DNA of 12,929 bases from Candidatus Melainabacteria bacterium (GCA_003175915.1 PSRH01000037.1:1-12929), one strand, 5' to 3'. Numbered from the stretch's first letter, positions 1-8,324 are shown. The notes: generated by a model from the sequence alone, not told the origin. Made by a program: numbers and translations.

Positions 1-1
1 A

Positions 2-910
2 TCCCTGGCTGCTATCCCAACCGAAAACGAAGAGGTGGAAGCAGCTGTGCCTGATCACCTCTTGGGTAATAAGAGCGAACAGACCGTGCCGGGCAGCGAC
101 CGTTGGGTGCTTCTTGCTGAAGACAATCAAGTCTTGCAGGATCTGGCCTGCCGACAGCTGAACAAGCTGGGATTCAACGTCAAGGTGGTCAATAACGGTA
201 AAGATGCTTTGATTGCCGCTTCGGAGCGAGAATACTGCCTGATTTTCATGGATTGTCAAATGCCGGAGATGGACGGCTTCGAGGCCACCCTGGAAATTAG
301 AAGAGGCGAGGCAAGCACCGGCAAACATGTTCTCATCGTCGCCTTGACTGCCTCGGCCATGCCTTCCGATCGCGAAAAGTGCCTGGAGTCGGGGATGGAC
401 GACTACCTGAGTAAGCCCGTGCGCCTGCAACAACTCTGTGAAATCATTAAGCGTTGGCTACCTCTGCCAATTAACGGCACTAATCAGACTGCCAAAGAGC
501 TCGCCCTCTTAGCCAACCAAAACAATTCAGCAAGCGACAATGGTAAGTCGAAAGCAGGCGAGGATCACGCCGAAGTCCTCGATCTAAATAGCTTGAGGCA
601 ATTCTATGGTGAAGAATCAGTAGAAGAAATCCTGAGAATGTTCTTGGACGAAGCCAAGGATCTGTTCGACAAAATCGAGCAAGATTTGAAGAATCGCGAT
701 CGCAAACAACTGGTTGCCTCAGCCCATCAGCTGAAGGGTGTGAGCGCCGCCGTTCATACTTCCGTGATGAATACCTTGAGTTTGGAACTGGAGCGTGCTG
801 CCCGAGATGGTCCATGGGAAGACGTCGAAAGTTGGTATGAGAAACTTCATTCACAGTTTACTCTGGTAACAAAATTCGTAGAGACTTCCCTCAATAAACA
901 AAGCTGTTGA
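2..910 (+). CDS. Hybrid sensor histidine kinase, C-terminal receiver plus HPt part (5' partial)
   Basis: The reading frame is open to the left window edge with no stop, so this is most likely the end of a longer multidomain kinase; the internal GTG at 35 is the first possible start inside the window. Counting from that GTG, residues 24-142 form a receiver domain: acidic pair E29/D30, phosphoacceptor D73 in the FMDCQMP motif, T105 in ALTA and K127 in SKP. A linker rich in Asn, Ser and Lys (about 145-180) leads to an HPt domain (about 183-287) with phospho-accepting H231 in AHQLKG. In such proteins phosphate passes from an upstream kinase core to the receiver Asp, then to the HPt His, then to a separate regulator. 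The kinase core and any sensor domain lie outside the window. A free-standing receiver-HPt protein starting at GTG 35 is possible but less likely, because the open frame continues upstream. Confidence 0.88.
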   Translation, partial: SLAAIPTENEEVEAAVPDHLLGNKSEQTVPGSDRWVLLAEDNQVLQDLACRQLNKLGFNVKVVNNGKDALIAASEREYCLIFMDCQMPEMDGFEATLEIRRGEASTGKHVLIVALTASAMPSDREKCLESGMDDYLSKPVRLQQLCEIIKRWLPLPINGTNQTAKELALLANQNNSASDNGKSKAGEDHAEVLDLNSLRQFYGEESVEEILRMFLDEAKDLFDKIEQDLKNRDRKQLVASAHQLKGVSAAVHTSVMNTLSLELERAARDGPWEDVESWYEKLHSQFTLVTKFVETSLNKQSC

Positions 911-919
911 GAAGCCATC

Positions 920-925
920 TATAAT
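920..925 (+). promoter_or_regulatory. Candidate -10 box (TATAAT) ahead of the penicillin-acylase gene
   Basis: A perfect TATAAT lies just after the stop of the hybrid kinase gene and 66 bases before the GTG start at 991. No good -35 hexamer sits 16-18 bases upstream and there is no TG extension, so this is only a possible promoter. If used, transcription would start near 932, immediately before the hairpin at 933-960. Confidence 0.3.
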
Positions 926-932
926 TCAGTTT

Positions 933-960
933 CTGGTGCTAGCCTCGCTTCGCTCACCAG
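933..960 (+). repeat. Inverted repeat in the leader of the penicillin-acylase gene
   Basis: Arms CTGGTG (933-938) and CACCAG (955-960) are perfectly complementary. Inside them AGC (941-943) pairs with GCT (952-954) across a two-base bulge, leaving an eight-base loop. No T-run follows, so it is not a standard intrinsic terminator for the kinase gene. It could be a leader hairpin or a 3' stabilising structure. Confidence 0.4.
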
Positions 961-990
961 AGTAAGAGCGGCTCGGATTCTCAACGAAAA

Positions 991-3369
991 GTGTTGAAAT
1001 TACTATCAATACTTGCTTTCATCGTCATCGTCTCTTGCGGCGCTTTTGTTTTTCTTCTCTGTCGTCAAGCGCTGCCGGTCATGGATGGAATTGTCGGTTT
1101 ACCCGAACTGGAAAGACCAGTACGGGTTTATTTCGACCAGAGGGCCATCCCCTATATTCAGGCCAGCTCCAAAGTCGATCTCAACCTGGCTCAAGGATAT
1201 GTCACCGCCTCCGAACGCATCTTTCAGATGGACATGCTCAGGCGCATGGCCAAAGGTGAATTGTCCGAAATATTTGGTTCGGCCTGCTTACCTCAGGACA
1301 AGCTTGCCCGCACGCTTGGATTCACGAGATTGGCCAAAAAAGACTATGGCCTTTTAAGCAATGAAACGCGCAGCCTTCTAAAAGCATATTGCTTGGGCGT
1401 CAATGCGTATATAAACCAGAACAGCAACCGGCTTCCTATTCAGTTCTTCGCCCTCGCTTATCGCCCGCGCCTATGGCAGCCTGAAGACAGCCTGGCCATC
1501 CTCAAATTCCTTGAGTACCAGGTAGACGAGTCGTGGCGTCTTGATGAATTTCGCAACCGGATAATCAACAAAGCGGGCGGCAAACTAGCGTCGCGCATGT
1601 TCGAGCAAAATCTACAGAGCCACGAGGTGAAGACAAGCATGCTTGATTTACCAGGCTTTAAGCCTCTCCTGCAACCTCAGGCAAAACATGCCAACCTCGG
1701 CTTCGGCAGCAATGCCTGGACAGTTTCGTCGGCGATATCCAATTCAGGCGGCTGTCTGATCGCCTGCGACAAGCATACTTTTTTTTCCGCGCCTGACCTT
1801 TTCTATGTTTGCTCCTTGCGAGCGCTCAACACTCACGTAGCTGGTGCCACCATCCCTGGTGTACCAGGCATCATCATGGGCCGCAATGACGACATCGCCT
1901 GGGCAATGACAGCATTAAAAGCCGATGTCCAGGATCTGTATATCGAACAGTTTTCCGACAAGTACCCTCTTAAGTACCGGATACCGGGTGGCTGGTCGGA
2001 TGCTGTGGCGATTACCGAAGAAATACCTCAGCGTTTCGCCGGCAACTTGCTCACCAAAATTCTTGAGACTCGCCACGGTCCAATCCTCATAAAGAGTGAC
2101 AACACCGGCGTCGCCCTCAGTTGGACAGGCTTTCATACGAAACGCTCCTCCTTAGAAACAATTTTTCAGTTGAATCAGATGAGCAACCCGGCGGAATTTC
2201 GCAAGATTTTAGAGGGCTACGAGGGCAGCCCCCAAACATTTTTGTACGCCGATCGCGTGGGCAACACCGGCATGCAGGTGGCTGGAGCCATCCCCGTGCG
2301 CAAATGCGATCGGAAAATAAACAATTATCTGTTCACCGACGGCCCGGTGATCTTACCCGGCTGGAACGATGACTGCGCCTGGATTGACAAACTGAAATTC
2401 GCCGACTTACCCTCGCAATGGAACACTGCCGAAGGCTTTTTGGTCGCCAGCGATCCGCGCAATCCTTTCATTACAACCAGCAACAGCGATATAGCCGCTC
2501 AGCGAATAGTAGCGGTCCTGCAGGCATACAAAAAAAACGCCCAACATCTTGATCTGCCCGAGATGTCGTCCTTGCAGGGAGACCAGTCGGCCTATCTGGA
2601 GAGCCTGGTCAAGGCTGAGATAGCCTCTGCCCTCAGGCAGGTTCAAACCGCCGATAAATTTCAGTTCCAGGCCCTTTCCGCATTGACGAAGTGGGATGGG
2701 CAGTTGCATCCCGAAAGTGGTCCCGCTTGTATTTATGAGTCCTTTCTGGTTACCTTTTTGCGGCGCGTCCTGGACGCAAAAATTGGTCGCGAGCTTGTTA
2801 ACGAATACGTTCAACGCTGGCCACGCTGGAGTATATTTGTTGCCAGAGCTCTCAGGGATAAGCCAGCTGAGCTTTTGCCGCCAGGCGAGCGCTCTTATAC
2901 GACACTCATACTCACATCGTTTAGTGAGTCGCTTAAGAATCTGAGAATGACCATGAAGTCAGACGACCCGCAATCCTGGTCGTGGAAACGCCTCCACAAA
3001 ATAGATTTTCTCGAGTCCTCTAAATCCCTGGGTGTTGCTTCCTCAGTCGCTCCCGTGATTATGCCAGGGCCATTGGGCGTGGGCGGCGACCAAGATTGCG
3101 TCAATGCCTGCAATATCGAAGTCAGCCACACACCCTGGCTATTGCAAGCCACCTGTGGTCCTAGCGAACGCCTGGTCATTGATATGTCAGACCGGGATAA
3201 GTTCTACCAAAATTTGACCTTGGGCCAATCTGAGCACCTTTTGTCCAGTTACCGAACTGACCAACTGCGCTCCTGGCTCAATGTCGAACCGCATGCGGTG
3301 GCGTTCTCCGACAAGCAAGTGAAACTACAAATGCAACATACGCTGGTTTTGAGCAACACCTATCAATAG
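991..3369 (+). CDS. Penicillin acylase family (S45) Ntn hydrolase, membrane-anchored
   Basis: These 792 residues match the usual length of a penicillin/cephalosporin/AHL acylase precursor. The family cleaves amide bonds outside the cytoplasm after self-processing into alpha and beta chains; the new N-terminal Ser of the beta chain is the nucleophile. Here that is S240 in the GSNAW motif (239-243), followed by a CDKH variant of the usual NDPH segment (259-262) and a strongly conserved stretch with VAGATIPGVPG and ADVQDLYIE. An ITTSN segment near 490 probably holds the oxyanion Asn, and the C-terminal GQS...DQLRSWL signature is present. Residues 1-25 are hydrophobic. C16 sits in a lipobox-like IVSC, but hydrophobicity continues beyond it, so a membrane anchor seems likelier than a lipoprotein signal. 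The start is GTG; an in-frame stop at 940 limits alternatives and no strong ribosome-binding site is seen. The natural substrate (beta-lactam, acyl-homoserine lactone or other amide) cannot be told from sequence. Confidence 0.9.
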   Translation: MLKLLSILAFIVIVSCGAFVFLLCRQALPVMDGIVGLPELERPVRVYFDQRAIPYIQASSKVDLNLAQGYVTASERIFQMDMLRRMAKGELSEIFGSACLPQDKLARTLGFTRLAKKDYGLLSNETRSLLKAYCLGVNAYINQNSNRLPIQFFALAYRPRLWQPEDSLAILKFLEYQVDESWRLDEFRNRIINKAGGKLASRMFEQNLQSHEVKTSMLDLPGFKPLLQPQAKHANLGFGSNAWTVSSAISNSGGCLIACDKHTFFSAPDLFYVCSLRALNTHVAGATIPGVPGIIMGRNDDIAWAMTALKADVQDLYIEQFSDKYPLKYRIPGGWSDAVAITEEIPQRFAGNLLTKILETRHGPILIKSDNTGVALSWTGFHTKRSSLETIFQLNQMSNPAEFRKILEGYEGSPQTFLYADRVGNTGMQVAGAIPVRKCDRKINNYLFTDGPVILPGWNDDCAWIDKLKFADLPSQWNTAEGFLVASDPRNPFITTSNSDIAAQRIVAVLQAYKKNAQHLDLPEMSSLQGDQSAYLESLVKAEIASALRQVQTADKFQFQALSALTKWDGQLHPESGPACIYESFLVTFLRRVLDAKIGRELVNEYVQRWPRWSIFVARALRDKPAELLPPGERSYTTLILTSFSESLKNLRMTMKSDDPQSWSWKRLHKIDFLESSKSLGVASSVAPVIMPGPLGVGGDQDCVNACNIEVSHTPWLLQATCGPSERLVIDMSDRDKFYQNLTLGQSEHLLSSYRTDQLRSWLNVEPHAVAFSDKQVKLQMQHTLVLSNTYQ

Positions 3370-3389
3370 CAATACAAACAACTTAAAAC

Positions 3390-3394
3390 AAGGA
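3390..3394 (+). promoter_or_regulatory. Ribosome-binding site of serA
   Basis: AAGGA lies six bases before ATG 3401 and is the clearest Shine-Dalgarno site in the window. It fixes the serA start and allows independent translation of serA after the acylase gene. Confidence 0.65.
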
Positions 3395-3400
3395 TAACCA

Positions 3401-5005
3401 ATGGACAAAGTACTAGTAGCCGACGCCATCAGCCAAGAGGGAGTAGACATTCTTAAAGAGGGCCTGTCGGTTACATACAATCCCAAGATCACTGGCGAAG
3501 AGCTGTTGAATTGCATCGGTGAGTATGACGCTTTGCTGGTACGCAGCCGCACCAAAGTATCAGATCAAGTGATCAAGAAGGGGATCAAGTTGAAAGTGAT
3601 CGGCCGCGCCGGCGTAGGTGTCGACAACATCGACGTACCCGCTGCCACAGAAGCCGGTATCGTTGTCCTCAACTCACCGGAAGGCAATACGGCGAGCGCC
3701 GCTGAGCACACGCTGGCGCTGCTCATGACCCTGGCGCGGCTTTTGCCGGCGGCGGACCGGTCTGTCAAGGACGGGTTGTGGGAGCGCGAGCGCTTCATCG
3801 GTTGCGAGCTTTTCAACAAGACCCTAGCCATCCTCGGTCTAGGGAAAGTCGGCACCCGCGTGGCGGCATCTGCCCAAGCTCTGGGCATGAAAGTGATCGT
3901 CTATGATCCATTGATTACGACAGAAAGAGCCGCCGAGCTCAATGTGCAAAAGCTGCCTCTGGAAGGCATCTGGCCTAAAGCCGATTTCATCACGATCCAC
4001 GCTCCCAAGACGGTGGAAACGACAAACATGATCGACGAGGCTGCCATCGCCAAGATGAAGCGTGGTGTGCGCATTATCAATGCCGCTCGCGGCGGTATTA
4101 TCAATGAAAAAGCGCTGGTAAAAGGTATTGAGGAAGGCAAGATTGCTGGAGCGGCTATCGATGTTTTTGAAAGCGAGCCCCCGGTCGGCTCACCCCTTTT
4201 GAAGCTGGCCGACAAAGTGGTGCTCTCTCCTCATCTAGGGGCATCCACTCACGAAGCACAATTCAACGTGGCGATTGATCTGGCCGAGCAGATTCGCGAT
4301 TACCTGCAAACCGGGATCGCCAAGAGCCCAGTGAATTTGCCCTCTATGAAACCGGAAGTAATGAAAGAACTGGGCGGCTATGTCTGGTTGGCCGAGTCGA
4401 TGGGTACCATTGCAGCTGAACTGAATTCCGGCGAGATCAGGAGCCTGGAAATCGTTTGCGCCGGTCGCTTAGCAAGCAAGGATAATGCACCGCTGGTAGT
4501 AGCGGCCTTGCGAGGTATTCTTTCCAAACGAATCGGCGGAGTTACTTACGTTAACGCTCAACTGATTGCTCGCAACAACGGCATCCAGGTGCGCGCCAGC
4601 AAATCGGAAGATACGAGCCAGTACCACGACGAGCTTACTGTGATCGTCTCCTCCGGGCAGCAAGTATCGTCCTTGAGCGGCACGATTTTAATTCACGACG
4701 AACCATTGATTACCAAGATCAATTCGTACCCTATTAACCTCAATCCCGTACCCATGATGCTCTTTACTTGCCATAAAGACCAGCCCGGCATGGTGGCCAA
4801 GGTAGCTGGCACGCTGCAGAAACACGATGTAAACATCAGCAACATGAGCCTGGCCCGCGTCGGTGTCAGACAGGAAGCAGTCATGGTTATGGGTGTTGAC
4901 GATCCTTTGGGCTCGGAGATTTTGAATGAGCTGACCACTCTGGATGGCATTAATACGGCTCATTTCGTCTCCTTGATGCGCCCTCCTCGCCGTCCCACAG
5001 GCTGA
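3401..5005 (+). CDS. serA: D-3-phosphoglycerate dehydrogenase, long form with ACT domain
   Basis: It catalyses the first step of the phosphorylated serine pathway, oxidising 3-phosphoglycerate to 3-phosphohydroxypyruvate with NAD in the cytoplasm. The 534 residues show the long (type I) layout. The substrate-binding lobe is split around a Rossmann domain (about 95-285) with GLGKVG at 146-151 and D169 after the second strand. The catalytic set is R230 (NAARGG), E259 (FESEP) and H278 (SPHLG). An intervening allosteric substrate-binding domain spans about 320-450. A C-terminal ACT domain (about 453-528) contains PGMVAKVAGTL and VNISNM; in this family ACT domains bind serine for feedback inhibition. 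The ATG start has a good AAGGA site. It begins 31 bases after the acylase stop and may be cotranscribed with it; a poor TTGAGC/TACAAA promoter pair at 3349-3378 is also possible. It ends 14 bases before the DUF3160 gene. All catalytic residues are present. Confidence 0.97.
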   Translation: MDKVLVADAISQEGVDILKEGLSVTYNPKITGEELLNCIGEYDALLVRSRTKVSDQVIKKGIKLKVIGRAGVGVDNIDVPAATEAGIVVLNSPEGNTASAAEHTLALLMTLARLLPAADRSVKDGLWERERFIGCELFNKTLAILGLGKVGTRVAASAQALGMKVIVYDPLITTERAAELNVQKLPLEGIWPKADFITIHAPKTVETTNMIDEAAIAKMKRGVRIINAARGGIINEKALVKGIEEGKIAGAAIDVFESEPPVGSPLLKLADKVVLSPHLGASTHEAQFNVAIDLAEQIRDYLQTGIAKSPVNLPSMKPEVMKELGGYVWLAESMGTIAAELNSGEIRSLEIVCAGRLASKDNAPLVVAALRGILSKRIGGVTYVNAQLIARNNGIQVRASKSEDTSQYHDELTVIVSSGQQVSSLSGTILIHDEPLITKINSYPINLNPVPMMLFTCHKDQPGMVAKVAGTLQKHDVNISNMSLARVGVRQEAVMVMGVDDPLGSEILNELTTLDGINTAHFVSLMRPPRRPTG

Positions 5006-5019
5006 AGTGATGAGGTCTG

Positions 5020-7257
5020 ATGAAAGCAGTGAAAGTGCCACTCTTGGTCGCCCTGATTGCCATTTCGGTTAGCCAGGCTCAAGCACAGCCAGCCACCAAT
5101 GTCTTCGGAGGGGTGTTCAAAGGGGATCGTTTACGAGAGCCGCGCAAAGACAACCTGGAAGATTTCTTTTCCCGCAGCGAATTCAAAGAGGTGACACTCA
5201 CCCCCCTTACTCTCAAGCCCGGCAAGCTTTTACCTGGGCTCAATCAAGAGGCAGTCGATAAGCTCAATTGCAACTATTTTGTCGTCGTCAATGACGCCAG
5301 GATTACCGATTTCGCCGCAATATACAAGCAGAATCGCCTGGACGGTTTTGGCAATTTCGTCACGGTAGACTCGCTCATGCATCCCTATCTCGCCCACCGC
5401 AACGCCATCAAAGTTGCGGTTTTGAGTAAGTCCTGTTACACCCAGCTGAAATCGCTCATAGCAGGAATGATTGCCGCCTCGATTAGCGACTATCGAGAGA
5501 CGGAAGATGATGAAGTAAAGGACGATATCCAGCGCAATCTTGCCTATTTAAGCGTCGCTATGAGGCTGCTTGCCCCTGAGGACAAGCCCGAGGATTTCGG
5601 GGGCGTCGAGGACCTGGTCAAACAAGATCTGGCCAATATCCAGAAAGGTAGAGTAGCACCGTCTGCCATTTTCCAGAGAAGTGAGAACTTTGCTGCTTAT
5701 CGACCCTTCGGCATTTACGAATCCAGCGAAACCCTAAAAAACTTCTTTCGTTGCCGGCAGTGGCTGGGCAGAATGTTTTTTCCCTTGACCGACGTAACGA
5801 TCAATACAAAATCTGGTGGTGGCAACGAATTCAGACGCGCCGTACTTTTGTATCGCAGTTTGATCAAAGCCAAACTGGCAGGCGCCCAGGGCTTCGCCGC
5901 CTGGGACAAGCTCCACAAAGCGCTTTTGCTTGTCGAAGATGGTGAACCGTTTAAAAGTGGTGGGGACTTACTGCCCGACGATTTTGCCACCGCTTTTCTG
6001 GCCACTGAAAAATCCCTGAAATTGACGCTTGACGCTCTCTCTAACCCTCTCACCAGAACTAAGCTCTTGTTGTCGCTCAAGAGTGCGGAAAGCAAGCAGT
6101 TTACTTCCACTTCCATCTTTCAACTAAGCAGCAAGAATCAGAAAGAGGCAAGGAATTTAGCTTTCCGGCTTTTGCCGCCCCTCAACCCGCTCGAATTCGA
6201 TTGGCTGAATGCCCAAGTGATTCAGGAAAAAGACGAGACAAGCGGCTTCAACGCTCTGCCGGCGGGACTGATCTTCCTGCATGCCCGGGGCTTTCGCCTG
6301 GCCGACAATATTCTCGCTGACAATACCTGGCGGCTCAGCCAGGACCTCGTCTTCTCTTTGCCAACTCTCGAATCAAACGTAGTGGCTGCCAGTCAGAGCG
6401 CCCCCCTGAGCAATATCTGGCAGGCCCTGGTCGGCGCTGCCAAACCTGTGCCCGACGGCGCCCAAGCACCAATGCGTACGACTATCTGGCTGAACCGCTG
6501 TCTGGAGTTCGCAGCGGCAAGCTGGCTCGACAACTGGTTGGCGCTCGACAAACAAGCGCCCACACCGGCCAAGGAACGATCGCCAGCAAGCGTTCCGGCC
6601 AACCCGCCTGTGCGAAGGATGGCTGGTTTTAATTACCTGGAGCCGGCCCCTGAAACATTCAAGCGTATGTCTGCTGGGCTTTTGCAATTCTCGCAAGGCT
6701 TGGTCGAGTTGGGCATCTTTCCAGCTGACCTGAAAGAGCGCACTGCCGACTTCCACAGACTGACCGAACGTTTAAGTGAGATCGCCAGAAAGGAAGCAGG
6801 CAAAGAAGCTCTCGATCGAGATGATCTCCAGCTTCTCGCTAACATAGATCGTTTGCTGGAAAAGATCTCCTCGCCTTCAGCCGCTAATCTCTTCCTTACC
6901 TACGGCGTCCCCCGCCCTGCCAGCACGACACCAAATCCGGTGTCAGCCAAAGCTGCCATAGTGCTCCACAGCCGCTCAACCGACAATCAGGTCGTCAAAG
7001 AAAATGCCACTAGTCAACCAGTAAGCAAATTCAGGGGTGTCAATCTCGGGCTGGGCGGACCAGGCACCCTCTACGTCTTGCTGAAGACCGCCAGGGGTCA
7101 ACTTTTGTGTCGCGGCGCTGTCTATTCCTTTTACGAAGCGCCCGGCGACCCAATCAGCCATCCCCACTGGCAGCGAATGCTCGATTATGGTCTTTTGAAA
7201 TCGCCCTTCTGGTGTGACGCATTCCAGGTAGTGGACCAAGCTTCCTCGAAGCACTGA
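5020..7257 (+). CDS. Exported DUF3160-family protein
   Basis: The family function is unknown. The 745-residue product starts with a clear signal peptide: basic start, hydrophobic core 6-18, and AQA cleavage site after about residue 22. It should therefore be exported. Family marks are NYFVVVND (85-92), FVTVDSLMH (113-121), the RPFGIYESSETLKNFFR...WLGRMFFPL block (228-256), NYLEPAPETF (538-547) and the C-terminal RGAVYSFYE (698-706). Length is typical. The segment at 501-512, where I recall family members having an RHDT motif followed by LYAKQ, reads SWLDNWLALDKQ, and a Pro/Ala-rich linker follows, so this copy looks divergent. Cysteines are few. The ATG is preceded by GAGG at 5012-5015 with short spacing (four bases) and lies 14 bases after the serA stop, which suggests cotranscription. 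Family assignment rests on remembered motifs, not a search. Confidence 0.8.
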   Translation: MKAVKVPLLVALIAISVSQAQAQPATNVFGGVFKGDRLREPRKDNLEDFFSRSEFKEVTLTPLTLKPGKLLPGLNQEAVDKLNCNYFVVVNDARITDFAAIYKQNRLDGFGNFVTVDSLMHPYLAHRNAIKVAVLSKSCYTQLKSLIAGMIAASISDYRETEDDEVKDDIQRNLAYLSVAMRLLAPEDKPEDFGGVEDLVKQDLANIQKGRVAPSAIFQRSENFAAYRPFGIYESSETLKNFFRCRQWLGRMFFPLTDVTINTKSGGGNEFRRAVLLYRSLIKAKLAGAQGFAAWDKLHKALLLVEDGEPFKSGGDLLPDDFATAFLATEKSLKLTLDALSNPLTRTKLLLSLKSAESKQFTSTSIFQLSSKNQKEARNLAFRLLPPLNPLEFDWLNAQVIQEKDETSGFNALPAGLIFLHARGFRLADNILADNTWRLSQDLVFSLPTLESNVVAASQSAPLSNIWQALVGAAKPVPDGAQAPMRTTIWLNRCLEFAAASWLDNWLALDKQAPTPAKERSPASVPANPPVRRMAGFNYLEPAPETFKRMSAGLLQFSQGLVELGIFPADLKERTADFHRLTERLSEIARKEAGKEALDRDDLQLLANIDRLLEKISSPSAANLFLTYGVPRPASTTPNPVSAKAAIVLHSRSTDNQVVKENATSQPVSKFRGVNLGLGGPGTLYVLLKTARGQLLCRGAVYSFYEAPGDPISHPHWQRMLDYGLLKSPFWCDAFQVVDQASSKH

Positions 7258-7353
7258 CCTAAGCGAATGCCGCCCAGAAGCCTCACATGAAAAGCTAAAG
7301 AAAGAGAATCCCAGAAAACACCTTCACATATCGGCCGTATATCTGTTGGCTTT

Positions 7354-7382
7354 TTGACATATTTTGTTTCGATGGGAATATC
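7354..7382 (+). promoter_or_regulatory. Candidate promoter for the TPR gene
   Basis: A perfect TTGACA (7354-7359) is followed after 17 bases by AATATC (7377-7382), a poor -10 match. It lies in the roughly 200-base gap after the DUF3160 gene, and the predicted transcript start near 7389 precedes every possible start of the TPR gene. The rest of the gap (7258-7353) shows no convincing terminator for the upstream gene; a TTTTT run at 7351-7355 follows only a three-base stem. Confidence 0.4.
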
Positions 7383-7460
7383 CCCACTTGCCAGCGATCC
7401 AACTGCGCTATACCATCGAGGCAATTTGGTCGAACATTGCCCCACCCTGAGCGCCTACTC

Positions 7461-8324
7461 ATGCGTTCGGGTTGCCAGGTCGTATCTGTTATGGTTATAT
7501 CGTCAAACGGTGCTCCTTCAATTAGACCGTTCAATACGGAAGAATACTCGTCGCTGGCGACGCTCTTTCTGACGCAAGGTAGAGCCACGGAAGCTGAGGA
7601 CCTGTACAAACAGGCCCTCGAGTTGGCCAGGCTTGCCAACGGCAAAGGTGACTCGGAGCTAACCAACAGGCTTGAGGAATTGGGCTGGTTCTATGCGCGC
7701 CAGGACAAGTATCATGAGGCGGAGCCATTATTCGAACGCGTTCTCGATTTGCGCTCACACGAGGCCAGTCCGAACGATGATTTACTGATTCGTTCCCTGG
7801 AACAGCTGGCCACGGCATACGAGAAGACCGGCAAAGCAAAAAAAGCGGAAGAACTTCTGACGCGCTTATTGGCTAAGCAAGAAGATCGATATGGCACAAG
7901 CGCGCTTTATCTCATTCCCACGCTCGATCGCCTGGCTGAATTTTGTCTTGGTCAAGATCATTATGAGAAGGCCGAGACCCTCTATTTGCGAATTCTGGCT
8001 ATCGCCGAGTTCTATTACGGCACCTACTCGGTCGAGATCAATGGCGTCGTGTTGGCCCTCATCAATGTCTTCGAAAAGCAAGGAAAAACCGCCCTGGCCG
8101 AGTTCATGCTCCAGAAGCAAGAAGCAATCCTGGCGGCCATTCACGGTCCGGATGCGTTATGCGTAGCAGCTTGCCTGCTCAGGCGGGGCGAAATACTGAC
8201 AAAGGTTAGGCGCCACGAAGAAGCTCAGCGGGTATATTTGAGAGCGTTGACCATCTACCAGAAGGCTTACGGTTCAGACTCAAGCTCCGTCAATGCGCTC
8301 AGACGTAGACTCAGCCAACTCTAG
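7461..8324 (+). CDS. Kinesin-light-chain-type TPR repeat protein
   Basis: A 287-residue protein built almost entirely of tetratricopeptide repeats, which act as protein-protein binding scaffolds; no catalytic domain is present. Aligning the first helix of each unit gives repeat positions L32, L74, L116, L158, L200 and R242, a spacing of exactly 42 residues typical of the kinesin-light-chain subclass (TPR_10/TPR_12). The best-conserved units carry patterns such as EAEDLYKQALEL, EAEPLFERVLDL and KAETLYLRILAI. There is no signal peptide or membrane segment, so it is probably cytoplasmic. The start is uncertain: TTG 7437, ATG 7461 and ATG 7491 share the frame. Only 7491 has an AGG at a tolerable distance (7477-7479), and starting there gives 277 residues without losing any repeat. 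The gene converges on the SpoIID gene with 30 bases between stops. The binding partner is unknown. Confidence 0.85.
   Translation: MRSGCQVVSVMVISSNGAPSIRPFNTEEYSSLATLFLTQGRATEAEDLYKQALELARLANGKGDSELTNRLEELGWFYARQDKYHEAEPLFERVLDLRSHEASPNDDLLIRSLEQLATAYEKTGKAKKAEELLTRLLAKQEDRYGTSALYLIPTLDRLAEFCLGQDHYEKAETLYLRILAIAEFYYGTYSVEINGVVLALINVFEKQGKTALAEFMLQKQEAILAAIHGPDALCVAACLLRRGEILTKVRRHEEAQRVYLRALTIYQKAYGSDSSSVNALRRRLSQL

Noticed and set aside
480..854. Minus-strand open frame (124 codons) opposite the receiver-HPt gene
   Set aside because: Arg/Ser/His-rich shadow translation with no motif; the plus-strand frame carries clear receiver and HPt signatures.
2407..2814. Long minus-strand open frame (135 codons) opposite the acylase gene
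   Set aside because: It lies wholly inside a well-supported S45 gene with conserved motifs on the plus strand; its translation shows no recognisable family.
991..3369. Reading the acylase as an antibiotic-resistance gene
   Set aside because: Family membership does not show beta-lactam cleavage; S45 members have diverse amide substrates and nothing nearby points to resistance.
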